Source: Bradyrhizobium sp. CCGB12
Lineage (GTDB): Bacteria; Pseudomonadota; Alphaproteobacteria; Rhizobiales; Xanthobacteraceae
Direction: 5' to 3'
Assembly: GCF_024199845.1 (NCBI RefSeq)
Contig: NZ_JANADO010000001.1
Coordinates: forward strand, 5,084,001 to 5,148,000
DNA: 64,000 bases
Shown here: positions 35,807-47,300 of the stretch, piece by piece
Layout: each line of letters starts with the position of its first letter
How positions within the stretch are numbered: position 1 is the first letter of the stretch
Program-made: the position numbers and the translations under genes
Notes under the pieces: model-generated
Database searches by the model: none
What the model was told of the DNA's origin: nothing
Seen by the model: only the letters and a program-made list of their open reading frames with translations

Positions 35807-36129
35807 CAGGTGCCATCTTTCTTTTGCGGGAAATGCTGATCGATCATCGCCTCGCTGGAAAAGCCGGCGCGGCGAAGGGTGTTGCGCAGAGACTGGGAGA
35901 ATGATGTGAGCACCACCGGGCGGCCCTGAGCCTCGCCGGTCTTGGCGGTCGAGAGCAGAAGCTGGATCGAGGTCACGTCGGCCTTGTCGACGCTCGAACA
36001 ATCGATCTCGAGCCGGTCCTGCCGGCCGAAAGCTTCGCGGATCAGATCATAGACATTGCGGATCGCAGCAATGCTGCAATCGGCAGGCAGCCGTAGGGAC
36101 CACTTCGGCTCGGTGACATCAGACGACAT
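35806..36129 (-). CDS. STAS-domain protein, first gene of the che operon
   Basis: A 107-residue protein from ATG 36129. It has the STAS fold pattern: SLRLPADCSIAAIRNVYDLI, DRLEIDCSSVDKADVTSIQL and VVLTSFSQSLRNTLRRAG. The phosphorylatable Ser of SpoIIAA-like proteins would lie at about D-V-T-S-I, where T-S are present. STAS proteins usually work in partner-switching or as input domains. The gene opens a chemosensory operon and is coupled to cheY by a one-base overlap, so it probably interacts with the array. Confidence 0.85.
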   Translation of the reverse strand: MSSDVTEPKWSLRLPADCSIAAIRNVYDLIREAFGRQDRLEIDCSSVDKADVTSIQLLLSTAKTGEAQGRPVVLTSFSQSLRNTLRRAGFSSEAMIDQHFPQKKDGT

Positions 36130-36269
36130 TCGTCCCCCAAATTTCCTCGGGACTCGCTGCACGCATGACGCGAATCCTGCACTGCGACTATTCGCGTGGG
36201 AGAGTGTGCAAAGCCCTAATGGGCATCACCGTACAACTACGGGTCACAAACCCTAGAACTTCGCGTATG

Positions 36270-36285
36270 CATGCAAACGTGCATG
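36270..36285. promoter_or_regulatory. Palindrome in the divergent che / HD-GYP promoter region
   Basis: CATGCA and TGCATG arms with a four-base spacer. It lies in the 287-base region between the che operon (start 36129) and the HD-GYP regulator (start 36417), where a regulator of both could bind. Only the symmetry supports this. Confidence 0.35.
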
Positions 36286-36416
36286 GTTCGCTCATTTCTC
36301 ATGCGCTGTGCGCAGTCGTGAGTCAGTTCGTCGCAGCCTGGATGTTTGCTCCGCGTTAAATCGCAAAGGCTATGCGTGGAGGTCCTGCCTCGCCATCCGA
36401 ACGAGTCCGGCCGCCG

Positions 36417-37565
36417 ATGCTGACCCAAGCGCTCCTGGTTGACGACAGCCGCTCCGTCCTCAACTTCCTGAAACGTCATATCGAGGCCGAAGGTCTGGTC
36501 GAGGCCACCACCTTCCTCGATCCCGTGGAAGCGCTGGCTTGCGCGCGAGAGCGCGTCTTCGACCTCGTGCTGGTCGACTACGAGATGCCGCACATGGACG
36601 GCATCAGCTTCATCCGTGTCTTCCGGACCCTGCCCGGCTGCGCCGACATCCCGATCGCGATGATCACCTCGCGACAGACCGACGACATCAAAATGGAAGC
36701 GCTGCAGGCCGGCGCAACCGATTTCCTGCCCAAGCAGCCGCAAAGCGTCGAGATGACGGTGCGCCTGCGGAATTTGATTCAGCTTGGTGCAGCCGTGCGC
36801 AAGCTCAGCGATCGTGCCGCTCATCTGGCCAGCGAGGTCGCTGCAGCAACACGAAAGCTCGGCGAGCGCGAGGAGGAGATCATCCTGCGGCTCGCGCTCG
36901 CAGTCGAATACCGCGACAACGACACCGGCGAGCACACCCTGAGGGTCGCCCGCTATAGCCGCATCATCGCCGAGCGGCTCGGCCTGCCGGCCCGGCTCTG
37001 CCGCGACATCTATCTCGCCGCGCCTTTGCACGACGTCGGCAAGGTCGCCATTCCCGACAATATCCTGCTCAAGCCCGGCAAGCTCACCGACGAGGAGATG
37101 GCAGTGATCAGGACGCACGCCGCGATCGGCGAGCGGATCCTGGCGGACTCCGGCTGCGAGCTGATCCAGCTCGGTGCGCAAATTGCCGCAGGCCATCACG
37201 AGCGCTGGGACGGCGCGGGCTATCCAAACGGGCTCAGGGCGGACGCGATTCCGGTCGCCGCGCGCGTGGTCGCAGTCGCAGATGTCTTCGACGCCCTGAC
37301 GACCCGGCGGCCCTATAAGGAGCCAATGCCGCTCGAGGTGGCGCGCAGTTACCTGGTCGAGAACAAGGGCCGGCAGTTCGATCCGGCCTGCGTCGAAGCC
37401 TTCCTGTCGCGCTGGGACGAAGTGGTCGAGATCGCCGCCGGTCAGCGGCGGACGCCGTTTCTCAAGGCTGAGGCGGCGCTCGCGCCCGTCGCGGAGGGAA
37501 TAGAGCGGGCGCCCGGCAGCCATCCCGATCAGGACCGACCGCCCGCGATCGTGCCCGCGGCCTGA
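36417..37565 (+). CDS. Response regulator with HD-GYP output, c-di-GMP phosphodiesterase
   Basis: A 382-residue protein from ATG 36417. The REC domain has Asp9-Asp10 and phospho-acceptor Asp54 (LVLVDYEMPHMDG). A helical linker follows (residues about 125-160). The HD-GYP domain has HD at 205-206 (LAAPLHDVGKVAIPD) and the GYP motif at 268-270 (HHERWDGAGYPNG), so hydrolysis of c-di-GMP is likely. The gene is divergent from the che operon and no other histidine kinase is close, so CheA is a reasonable candidate for its phosphodonor. This would connect chemosensing to c-di-GMP levels. Confidence 0.92.
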   Translation: MLTQALLVDDSRSVLNFLKRHIEAEGLVEATTFLDPVEALACARERVFDLVLVDYEMPHMDGISFIRVFRTLPGCADIPIAMITSRQTDDIKMEALQAGATDFLPKQPQSVEMTVRLRNLIQLGAAVRKLSDRAAHLASEVAAATRKLGEREEEIILRLALAVEYRDNDTGEHTLRVARYSRIIAERLGLPARLCRDIYLAAPLHDVGKVAIPDNILLKPGKLTDEEMAVIRTHAAIGERILADSGCELIQLGAQIAAGHHERWDGAGYPNGLRADAIPVAARVVAVADVFDALTTRRPYKEPMPLEVARSYLVENKGRQFDPACVEAFLSRWDEVVEIAAGQRRTPFLKAEAALAPVAEGIERAPGSHPDQDRPPAIVPAA

Positions 37566-37713
37566 CCCCGGGTCGCCGATTTGAACCTGTTCCTGATAAA
37601 GTGCACCAATATCAAAGAGTGATTCTGGTCACACTTGCCTGGGCGCCCCGCTGCTAAGCATCGGACCGGGACGGGGACTGGCAAAGCATCGGTCGAACTG
37701 AGTGAGAATACCC

Positions 37714-38382
37714 ATGAGAAGCCTGATCGGCGCCTTTGTCGGCGCGTTCTGTCTTGCGGCGCCCGCTGTGGCGGAGACACCTGCTGCGATCGTCGAGGAC
37801 GTCCAAGGCAAGGTCGATGGCATCGCGTTCATGGACTATGTGGCGCCGGGCAAGATCATCAAGCTCGGGCCCAAGGCCAGCATCACGCTCAGCTACCTCA
37901 AATCCTGCCAGCGCGAGACGATCAGCGAAGGCGTCGTCCTTGTTGGCGCCGAGGAGAGCACCGTGCAGCTGGGCGAGGTCAAACGGGAAAAGGTGCCCTG
38001 CGATACCAATGCGGCCAGACTATCGGAGCGCGAGGCGAACCAGAGCGCCGCGACGACGTTCCGCACCATGCGATCGGACGCGAAAGGTGCTCCGGCCAAG
38101 CTGCCAACGCTCTACGGCGTCTCCCCGCTGGTGCAAGCCAAGGGCGGCAGCACGCTGGTGATCGAGCGCACCGACGGCAAGGAGCCCACGATCAGCGTGC
38201 CGCTCAAGGGCGATGCCATGATCGGCGGCAAGTTCTATGATTTTGCCAAGGCCGGGAAGTCACTGACCCCGGGCGGCAGCTATCTCGCGATTCTCGGTGC
38301 CAAGCGCTACACCTTCCAGGTCGACGCCAGCGCCACCTCGTCGCCGACCCCGATTATCGGCCGACTGCTGCGTCTCGAATAG
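37714..38382 (+). CDS. Exported FecR-like protein, partner of CHASE2 cyclase
   Basis: A 222-residue protein from ATG 37714 with a signal peptide (LIGAFVGAFCLAAPAVAE). The mature N-terminal half (AAIVEDVQGKVDG, YVAPGKIIKLGPKASITLSY, ISEGVVLVGAEESTVQLG) follows the FecR-type beta pattern. Two cysteines (LKSCQRET and KVPCDTN) could pair. It ends 18 bases before the CHASE2 cyclase gene. FecR-like proteins often accompany CHASE2 sensors; a periplasmic input role is likely but inferred. Confidence 0.7.
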   Translation: MRSLIGAFVGAFCLAAPAVAETPAAIVEDVQGKVDGIAFMDYVAPGKIIKLGPKASITLSYLKSCQRETISEGVVLVGAEESTVQLGEVKREKVPCDTNAARLSEREANQSAATTFRTMRSDAKGAPAKLPTLYGVSPLVQAKGGSTLVIERTDGKEPTISVPLKGDAMIGGKFYDFAKAGKSLTPGGSYLAILGAKRYTFQVDASATSSPTPIIGRLLRLE

Positions 38383-38400
38383 ACGGCCGGCGACGGCGCG

Positions 38401-40551
38401 ATGCGGCGGATCGGGGGACGGGACTTCGTTGCGGCGATCCTGATTGCGTTCCTCGCGGGCGCGATCTTCACGTCCCCACCGCTACAGGCGCTGCAAGGTC
38501 TGTCGCTCGACATCCTCACGGCGATGCGCGGCAAGCTGGTCGGCGAGCGCCGTGATCCCGCGACGTCGCCGGTCGTCGTGGTGGCGATCGATGGGGAGAC
38601 CTACGACACCCCGCCGTTCAAGGGATCGCCGACGCAGACCTGGACACGCGAGATCGGCCGGGTGCTCACCAGCATCACCGAGGGCGGCGCCAAGGTGATC
38701 GGCTTCGACGTCATCTTCAAGAGCTCGATCGAGCAATCGGAGATTCCCTTCGGCGATACCTCGCTTGGCAGCCGGATCAGGGGATTTGACCGGGACTACC
38801 TGATCGCGCTCCGACAACTCTCGGACAACGGCAAGCTGGTGCTCGGCGAGATCCTGAGCAACGACCATCCGGAGCGGCCTGACCGCGCGCAGCAATTGGC
38901 GGTACGAACCAACATCCGCGCCCTCAACGTCCACACCGATGCAGACGATGTCATCCGCCGCATGCCGCTGAGCTTTGCCATCGACGGCAAGCCGGTGCCC
39001 GCCATGGCCGTCGAGCTCGCCGCCCGCGCGCTCGGCGGAAAGCCCGGGATCGTGCCGTCCGGCGCGACCGAATTGTCCGGCTATGCGATCCCGAGCGCGG
39101 TGCCCAACACACTGACGCTCAACTTTCGAGGGCTGGGCCGTGACGTTCCGACTTTCTCCTTCGCCGATCTGCGCGCCTGCGTCGAGAAGGGCGACCGCGA
39201 CTTCTTTCATCGCGCCTTCGCGGGCAAGGTCGTTCTGCTCGGCACCGTCCTCAATTTCGATGACCGCAAGCTGACCTCGATGCGGCTGTCCGGCGGGCAT
39301 GACGGAACGCCGGCCGCACGATGCGCCCTGCCCATCCCTGCAAGCGGCGCGCAGAAGGCCCGCAGCGACATCGCCGGTGTCTTCGTGCACGCCACGGTCG
39401 TGCGAAACCTGATCGAGCACGACGCCGTCACCGAACTCGGCTTTCCCATGCGCACCGTTCTCACGATCGTGTTCGCAGCAATCATCGCCTGCGCGGCCTG
39501 CATGCTCGCGCCTGGCGGCGCGGCGATCGCCTGGTTCGGCCTCACCGCCGTTTATGCCGCCGTGGCCGTCGGCGCGTTCGTCCACGCGCTGGCGCTGCCG
39601 CTGACCGAGCCTGCGCTCGCGAGCCTCGCCGCGCTCGCGACGATGATCGGCTACCGCTTCGTGCTGGCCGATCGCGACGAGCGCTTCCTGCGCAAGAGCT
39701 TTGCCTTCTATCTCGCCCCTGAAGTGATCGACACTATGGTTGCGTCCGGCAAGATGCCGGCGCTCGGCGGCGAGATGCGCAACGTCACCATGTTCTTCTC
39801 CGACCTCAGCGGTTTCTCCTCGATTGCCGAGACGATGACGCCGGGCGAGCTGGTGACATTGATGAACGAATATCTTTCCGCCATGACCGACATCATCGAA
39901 GCCCATGGCGGCTATGTCGACAAATACATCGGCGATTCCATCGTCGCCATGTTCGGCGCGCCGGCCGACGATCCCGCTCATGCGGGCAATGCGGTGCGTG
40001 CCGCACTGAAATGCCACGAGAAGCTCGCAGAGCTCAACGCCAACAATCCCGCCTTCGCCGGCCACGGCCTGTCGCATCGTATCGGCCTCAACAGCGGCGA
40101 AGCCGTGGTGGGCAATATCGGCTCGCGCCGCCGCTTCAACTACACCGTGATGAGCGACACCGTGAACGTCGCCTCGCGGCTCGAGGGCGCCAACAAATAT
40201 TACGGCACCGCGATCATGGCATCGGAAACCACGATGGCGCAGACCGGCGACACATTGGCCTGGCGCGAGCTCGATGCAATCAGGGTGCAGGGGCGTGGCG
40301 AAGCGATCCGGGTGTTCGAGCCGCTGGCGGAGAGAGGGGCCGAGAGCGACGCGCAGGCGAAGGTGGTGACGGCGTATGCGGAAGGGCTGGCCTGCTGGCG
40401 CGCAAGGGAGTTCGCGAAGGCGGCGGATGCCTTCGGGCAGCTGGCAGGGTCCGATCCAGCGTCAGCGCTGTTCGCGAAACGTGCGGAGGCGTTTGCTGCA
40501 AGTCCACCTCCGCCTGAGTGGACGCCGGTCAATACGCTCGAAGGAAAGTAG
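38401..40551 (+). CDS. CHASE2 sensor adenylate cyclase (class III)
   Basis: A 716-residue inner-membrane protein. One helix near residues 10-28 precedes a CHASE2 periplasmic domain (about 35-330, VVVVAIDGETYDTPPF, IGFDVIFKSSIEQS, VVLLGTVLNFDDRKL). Three helices cluster at about 340-425. The cyclase domain is at about 455-640: NVTMFFSDLSGFSSIAETM (metal Asp), YVDKYIGDSIVAMFGAP (second metal Asp; Lys of adenine-specific type) and NYTVMSDTVNVASRLEG (transition-state residues). The product is therefore probably cAMP. A short TPR-like C-terminal tail follows. The FecR-like gene upstream may supply the input. Confidence 0.9.
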   Translation: MRRIGGRDFVAAILIAFLAGAIFTSPPLQALQGLSLDILTAMRGKLVGERRDPATSPVVVVAIDGETYDTPPFKGSPTQTWTREIGRVLTSITEGGAKVIGFDVIFKSSIEQSEIPFGDTSLGSRIRGFDRDYLIALRQLSDNGKLVLGEILSNDHPERPDRAQQLAVRTNIRALNVHTDADDVIRRMPLSFAIDGKPVPAMAVELAARALGGKPGIVPSGATELSGYAIPSAVPNTLTLNFRGLGRDVPTFSFADLRACVEKGDRDFFHRAFAGKVVLLGTVLNFDDRKLTSMRLSGGHDGTPAARCALPIPASGAQKARSDIAGVFVHATVVRNLIEHDAVTELGFPMRTVLTIVFAAIIACAACMLAPGGAAIAWFGLTAVYAAVAVGAFVHALALPLTEPALASLAALATMIGYRFVLADRDERFLRKSFAFYLAPEVIDTMVASGKMPALGGEMRNVTMFFSDLSGFSSIAETMTPGELVTLMNEYLSAMTDIIEAHGGYVDKYIGDSIVAMFGAPADDPAHAGNAVRAALKCHEKLAELNANNPAFAGHGLSHRIGLNSGEAVVGNIGSRRRFNYTVMSDTVNVASRLEGANKYYGTAIMASETTMAQTGDTLAWRELDAIRVQGRGEAIRVFEPLAERGAESDAQAKVVTAYAEGLACWRAREFAKAADAFGQLAGSDPASALFAKRAEAFAASPPPPEWTPVNTLEGK

Positions 40552-40641
40552 CTACGGCGGCCAAGCGCGCTCTCTTCCCCTGTCCCCTTGTGGGGAAGGG
40601 AAGCGTCAACATCCGCGCCGCCCTCCACAATACTTCATCGT

Positions 40642-42770
<2,129 letters not shown>

Positions 42771-43101
42771 AGGACCGCCCATGGTCGAAGCCACACTGCG
42801 AAACCACGATAGACCTCGTCGCTACTTACCTTCGTATATGGGGTCCCATCCTTTGGATAACGTCCCCTTACCTCCGTACAATTGAGCGAGGAATGCGTAC
42901 GCCTTAGCGTGGCGGCATTCGGCGCCCTGGCGCTGGTGGCACGGGACCTCCCTAACCTTGGCGCAAGACGGCCATACCTGTCCGGTCGTCTGCGCTGTTT
43001 TTTCAGCAAGCCATCGGCGGCTTTAGCGTTTTGCGGCCGACATACCGCACGCTGGCGGCTGAACCGGCCGGTTTTCGAGCGGAACTGGGGATTTGCGCAT
43101 A
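42771..43101. other. Intergenic region between pobR-like and NYN genes, possible small RNA
   Basis: About 330 bases without a protein-like frame. It holds a strong plus-strand intrinsic terminator at 42961-43003, about 190 bases past the regulator stop. The bases before it (about 42860-42960) are GC-rich and self-complementary, so either the regulator has a long 3' tail or a separate non-coding RNA of 100-150 bases ends here. Confidence 0.45.
42961..43003 (+). terminator. Intrinsic terminator, plus strand
   Basis: The arms GCGCAAGACGGCC (42961-42973) and GGTCGTCTGCGC (42984-42995) form 12 pairs with one bulged A and one G-U pair, loop of ten bases, followed by TGTTTTTT (42996-43003). It ends a plus-strand transcript that is either the AraC regulator mRNA or an intergenic small RNA. 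Confidence 0.82.
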
Positions 43102-43713
43102 ATGTCCTCGATCGGGAAGATCGCACTCTTTATCGATGGCTCCAATCTCTATGCCACCTCCAAGGCGCTCGGCTTCGACATCGATTACAGGCGTCTGCTC
43201 GGTGAATTCCGGAACCGCGGCTCGCTGTTGCGAGCCTTCTACTACACGACCGTCATCGAGGATCAGGAGTATTCGTCAATCCGCCCCCTGATCGATTGGC
43301 TCGACTACAATGGATACACTGTCGTCACCAAGCTCACCAAAGAATACGTCGACACCACCACCGGCCGCCGCAAACTGAAGGGCAACATAAATGTCGACCT
43401 CGCCGTCAGTGCGATGGAACTCGCCGGGCATGTCGATCAGATCGTGCTGTTCTCGGGCGACGGGGATTTTCGTTCGCTCGCGGAAGCGTTGCAGCGCCGC
43501 GGTATCCGCGTGACGGTCGTCTCCACACTCTCCACCCAGCCACCCATGATCGCCGACGACCTGCGCCGACAAGCGGACGTCTTCATTGATCTGGCAGAAC
43601 TGAAGCCGCAACTGGGCCGCGATCCGGCCGAGCGGCTGGGATCGCGCGAGATGCGTCAGTCACCGCAGTTCCTTACGCGCGGAGCGATCAATCGCGACGA
43701 CCGGGTGGAATGA
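43102..43713 (+). CDS. NYN-domain (LabA/DUF88) protein, putative nuclease
   Basis: A 203-residue protein from ATG 43102. The NYN/PIN-like fold has its acidic residues at KIALFIDGSNLYA (Asp near 12), KGNINVDLAVSAMELAG and VLFSGDGDFRSLAEAL. Such proteins are predicted metal-dependent RNases. In many alphaproteobacteria a similar gene lies near smpB/rpoZ; here it is flanked by aromatic catabolism genes. A terminator separates it from the upstream regulator, so it should have its own promoter. Confidence 0.85.
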   Translation: MSSIGKIALFIDGSNLYATSKALGFDIDYRRLLGEFRNRGSLLRAFYYTTVIEDQEYSSIRPLIDWLDYNGYTVVTKLTKEYVDTTTGRRKLKGNINVDLAVSAMELAGHVDQIVLFSGDGDFRSLAEALQRRGIRVTVVSTLSTQPPMIADDLRRQADVFIDLAELKPQLGRDPAERLGSREMRQSPQFLTRGAINRDDRVE

Positions 43714-43734
43714 TCCTGGGACGGCAGCCGCCCC

Positions 43735-44361
43735 TCAAACATCGAAGAACACCGTCTCGTCCGGCCCCTGAAGGTTGATCGTGAAGGAATACACCACCTT
43801 TCCGGCGCGTTCGCTGCGCGTGGCAACCAGCGTCTTGCGGCGCACCGGCGGCTCGACCAGGTTGAGCACGGGGTCGGCGACGTTGGCGGCCTCCTCATCG
43901 GAGAAATAGAGCCGTGTGTTCAGGCCGATGTTGATACCGCGCGCGACGATCCAGACATTGATATGCGGCGCGCATTTGCGGCCCGATTTGTCGGTGATCG
44001 CGCCGGGCTTGATGGTCTCGAAGGTGACGAGACCGCTGTCGAAGTCGGATCCGGCGCGACCCCAGCCACGAAACCCCTCGTCCAGCGCACCCGCCGAGCG
44101 ATCGGCCGGATGGTTGTAGCGGCCGCTCGCATTGGCCTGCCAGATCTCCAGCAGCACGTCGCGCAGCACGGTGGCGCCGCCGTCGAGCACCTTGCCTTCC
44201 AGCGTGATGCGTTCGCCCTTGGTGTTCGGGGTCACCAGGACGTTGGAAAAGTTCTTCTCGAAGATGTCGAAGCCGGCCATCGCCGGGATCAGACCGATAT
44301 GGACGTAGGGCCCGGCGGTCTGCGAGGCGGTTTCCTTGAGGTAGTTGAGCGGCTGCGGCAT
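43735..44361 (-). CDS. pcaG: Protocatechuate 3,4-dioxygenase alpha subunit
   Basis: A 208-residue subunit of the intradiol dioxygenase. It shares the beta-sandwich pattern with PcaH (ITLEGKVLDGGATVLRDVLL, EIWQANASGRYNHPAD, APHINVWIVARGINIG) but lacks the iron-ligand set, as expected of the alpha chain. It starts three bases past the pcaH stop, so the subunits are co-translated. With PcaH it cleaves protocatechuate to 3-carboxy-cis,cis-muconate. The next pathway genes pcaBDC are not in the window. Confidence 0.95.
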   Translation of the reverse strand: MPQPLNYLKETASQTAGPYVHIGLIPAMAGFDIFEKNFSNVLVTPNTKGERITLEGKVLDGGATVLRDVLLEIWQANASGRYNHPADRSAGALDEGFRGWGRAGSDFDSGLVTFETIKPGAITDKSGRKCAPHINVWIVARGINIGLNTRLYFSDEEAANVADPVLNLVEPPVRRKTLVATRSERAGKVVYSFTINLQGPDETVFFDV

Positions 44362-44364
44362 TGC

Positions 44365-45198
<834 letters not shown>

Positions 45199-45206
45199 TC
45201 ATCTGA

Positions 45207-45242
45207 CGATCTATTCTCAAGATAAATAGATCGATTATAATC
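45207..45242. promoter_or_regulatory. LysR-type operator region between pcaH and its regulator
   Basis: Perfect 9-bp arms CGATCTATT (45207-45215) and AATAGATCG (45225-45233) with a nine-base spacer, containing a T-N11-A core typical of LysR-type sites. The perfect palindrome GATTATAATC (45233-45242) directly follows. The AT-rich character stands out against the GC-rich surroundings. A likely binding site of the divergent LysR protein. Confidence 0.65.
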
Positions 45243-45248
45243 AATTAC

Positions 45249-46166
45249 ATGAAGGAAATCGATCATTTGGCCCTCGACGGCCATGCTCTCGAACTGTTCC
45301 TCGCCGTGCTGGAGGAAGGTTCGGTGACGGCGGCGGCCACGCGGCTCGGCCTGACCCAATCCGCGGTCAGCCACGCCCTGAACAAGCTGCGGCGAATCGT
45401 GGGCGATCCGCTGTTCGCCAAGTCCGGCCGCGGCATCGTTGCGACGGCCCATGCCCAGGCGTTGGCCGGCAAGGCACGCGCGTTGATCGACGAGATGCGA
45501 AGCTTTGCCGGCGGCGTCACGTTCGAGCCGCCCCACGCGCAGCTTTCGCTGACCATCGCCGCCAACGACTTCCAGCGCGACCTGCTGCTGCCGCGATTCT
45601 TCGATCATGTCGCCGCGCAAGTGAGGAGCCTGAACCTGCGCGTGATCCCCTCGCAGTCGCCCTCGCCCGCGATGCTACGCGAGAACCGCTGCGATCTCCT
45701 GATCACGCCGCTGCCGCCCTCCGGCATAGACATCGTGCAGAAGCGGCTGCTCCAGGACCATTACGTCTGTTACTACGACGCCAAGGCGCGCAACGCTCCG
45801 GCCGGCCGCGGCGCTTATCTCGCGGCGCGCCACATCACCGTGGTCTACACCGACAATGAGCGGCTCGACTTCGATCGCCGGCTGGCGGCCAACGGCTTCC
45901 ACCGCGACATCGCGATCTCGGTGCCGAGCTTCTCCGGCGTGCCGTCCTTTCTGCGCGGCTCGCAGATGCTCGCGAGCATGCCGAGCCTGCTCGCACCCGG
46001 CGTGATGCGCGGATTCGCGCAGACACGGATTCCATTGGCCTCGCGCACGCGAACGCTGGCCGAGTTGCCGATGTTCATGGTCTGGCACCAGCGTTACCAG
46101 AAAGACCCGGCCCATCGCTGGATCCGGACACAGCTTGAGTCCGTCGCCGCGGCCGCCAGCATTTGA
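45249..46166 (+). CDS. LysR-type regulator, probable control of pcaHG
   Basis: A 305-residue regulator. The N-terminal winged helix-turn-helix is ALELFLAVLEEGSVTAAATR followed by LTQSAVSHALNKLRRIVGDP. The effector domain follows (LSLTIAANDFQRDLLLPRFF), ending with DPAHRWIRTQL, a tail seen in the NahR/NodD/SyrM branch rather than PcaQ. It is divergent from pcaH with an inverted repeat between, so it probably activates pcaHG in response to an aromatic acid. Whether it is functionally PcaQ cannot be said. Confidence 0.87.
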   Translation: MKEIDHLALDGHALELFLAVLEEGSVTAAATRLGLTQSAVSHALNKLRRIVGDPLFAKSGRGIVATAHAQALAGKARALIDEMRSFAGGVTFEPPHAQLSLTIAANDFQRDLLLPRFFDHVAAQVRSLNLRVIPSQSPSPAMLRENRCDLLITPLPPSGIDIVQKRLLQDHYVCYYDAKARNAPAGRGAYLAARHITVVYTDNERLDFDRRLAANGFHRDIAISVPSFSGVPSFLRGSQMLASMPSLLAPGVMRGFAQTRIPLASRTRTLAELPMFMVWHQRYQKDPAHRWIRTQLESVAAAASI

Positions 46167-46273
46167 GTTTGCGAACGACCGTTCACGCCACGTCCATTGG
46201 CTGCATCATGAGGATCACGCTAGAACCTCGCCTGCCGTGAAGGAACGCAGTCAACAGCGTCCGGAGAGGTGTT

Positions 46274-47200
46274 GTGACGTCCAGCGTGTGCCTTCTGACA
46301 GCCTGCGATTCCGCTCAGGAGCCACTCGCAGAGCTCACAATCCCCCGAATGAGGACCTTCGCCGCGACACATGGCTACGAGCTTCGCTTCATCCGTGGCA
46401 ACGATTGGAGACGTCCGCGCGGATGGCTGAAGATCGAAGTGATTCGCGCCGCACTCGAGGATGATTTCGACTTCGTGTTGTGGATGGACATTGACGCCGT
46501 CATCCTTCGCAGCGAAGTCGATGTCAGGACGGATGCGGTGGGTGGGGCCGATCTGCATATGGCCTGGCACGGTCCGGACACGTCCGAGATCATGGCCGCG
46601 GATTTCGTCCCGCACTTCAATTCGGGCGTGATGCTGATCCGCGTGAACGACTGGTCGCGCGCGTTCTTCAAACAGGTCTGGAACGTCGGCCAATTGCCGC
46701 ATCCGTGGTTCGACCAGGCGACCATACTCCACGTCCTCGGCTATGATGAATGCCTGGGACTTGGACCAAATCGCTGCAACGAACCGAACCGATCGCGCCT
46801 TGCGCGTCTCGACACGGCCTGGAATTCGATTCCTGGCATTGCCACGGCACCGGACCCGATCGTCCACCACTATGCCGGGATCGGCAATCCGTCGACACGG
46901 CTCAAGATGCTGGAAGCGGACGCCCTGACAGCATCCATGCGCGAAAGGCTCAACGCCGATTTGCGCCGAGCATTCGCCCGTCAGTTTGGCTTGTGGCGTG
47001 AGGACGCAGCGATGCGCGACTGGGTTACGGCGGAACGGGATTCCGCCCTTGCCGAGCTCCATGCCGTCGCGGCCGAGCGGCGCGGATTTCTGGCGGAACG
47101 GGACGATGCAAGGGCGCAACTGGCGGCGGTCCGAAGCTCCACGTCCTGGCGGCTGACCACGCCATTGCGCTGGACCAGGCGGTTGTTTCACCGCCGCTGA
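46274..47200 (+). CDS. Glycosyltransferase, GT34-like (galactosyl/mannosyltransferase type)
   Basis: A 308-residue protein from GTG 46274, with GGAG/GAGG five to seven bases upstream. It has a GT-A pattern: SVCLLTACDSAQEPLAELTI, WLKIEVIRAALEDDFDFVLW, DIDAVIL (the D-x-D metal motif), HFNSGVMLIRVNDWSRAFFK and WFDQATILHVLG. This matches the GMA12/MNN10 type. A coiled coil and a tail SSTSWRLTTPLRW follow, a tail often found on bacterial polysaccharide glycosyltransferases. No partner genes lie beside it. Substrate unknown. Confidence 0.78.
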   Translation: MTSSVCLLTACDSAQEPLAELTIPRMRTFAATHGYELRFIRGNDWRRPRGWLKIEVIRAALEDDFDFVLWMDIDAVILRSEVDVRTDAVGGADLHMAWHGPDTSEIMAADFVPHFNSGVMLIRVNDWSRAFFKQVWNVGQLPHPWFDQATILHVLGYDECLGLGPNRCNEPNRSRLARLDTAWNSIPGIATAPDPIVHHYAGIGNPSTRLKMLEADALTASMRERLNADLRRAFARQFGLWREDAAMRDWVTAERDSALAELHAVAAERRGFLAERDDARAQLAAVRSSTSWRLTTPLRWTRRLFHRR

Positions 47201-47300
47201 CCTCCGGGCGTCGCCGCTGGCCCCACCGGGTGCCGCGCGATGGCCAGCCCCCTCGTCAAACCCACTGGTTGCGCGAGGGCCGCCACGCTAAAATCCCCCC

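Noticed and set aside
38482..40077. Minus-strand frame of 531 codons
   Set aside because: Antisense to the CHASE2 cyclase with shadow composition (rich in His, Arg, Gly and Asp); no domain.
42860..43003. Identity of the possible small RNA with tmRNA, SRP RNA or RNase P RNA
   Set aside because: The tag codons, the SRP core G-G-A-A-G-C-A-G-C and the RNase P core are not present.
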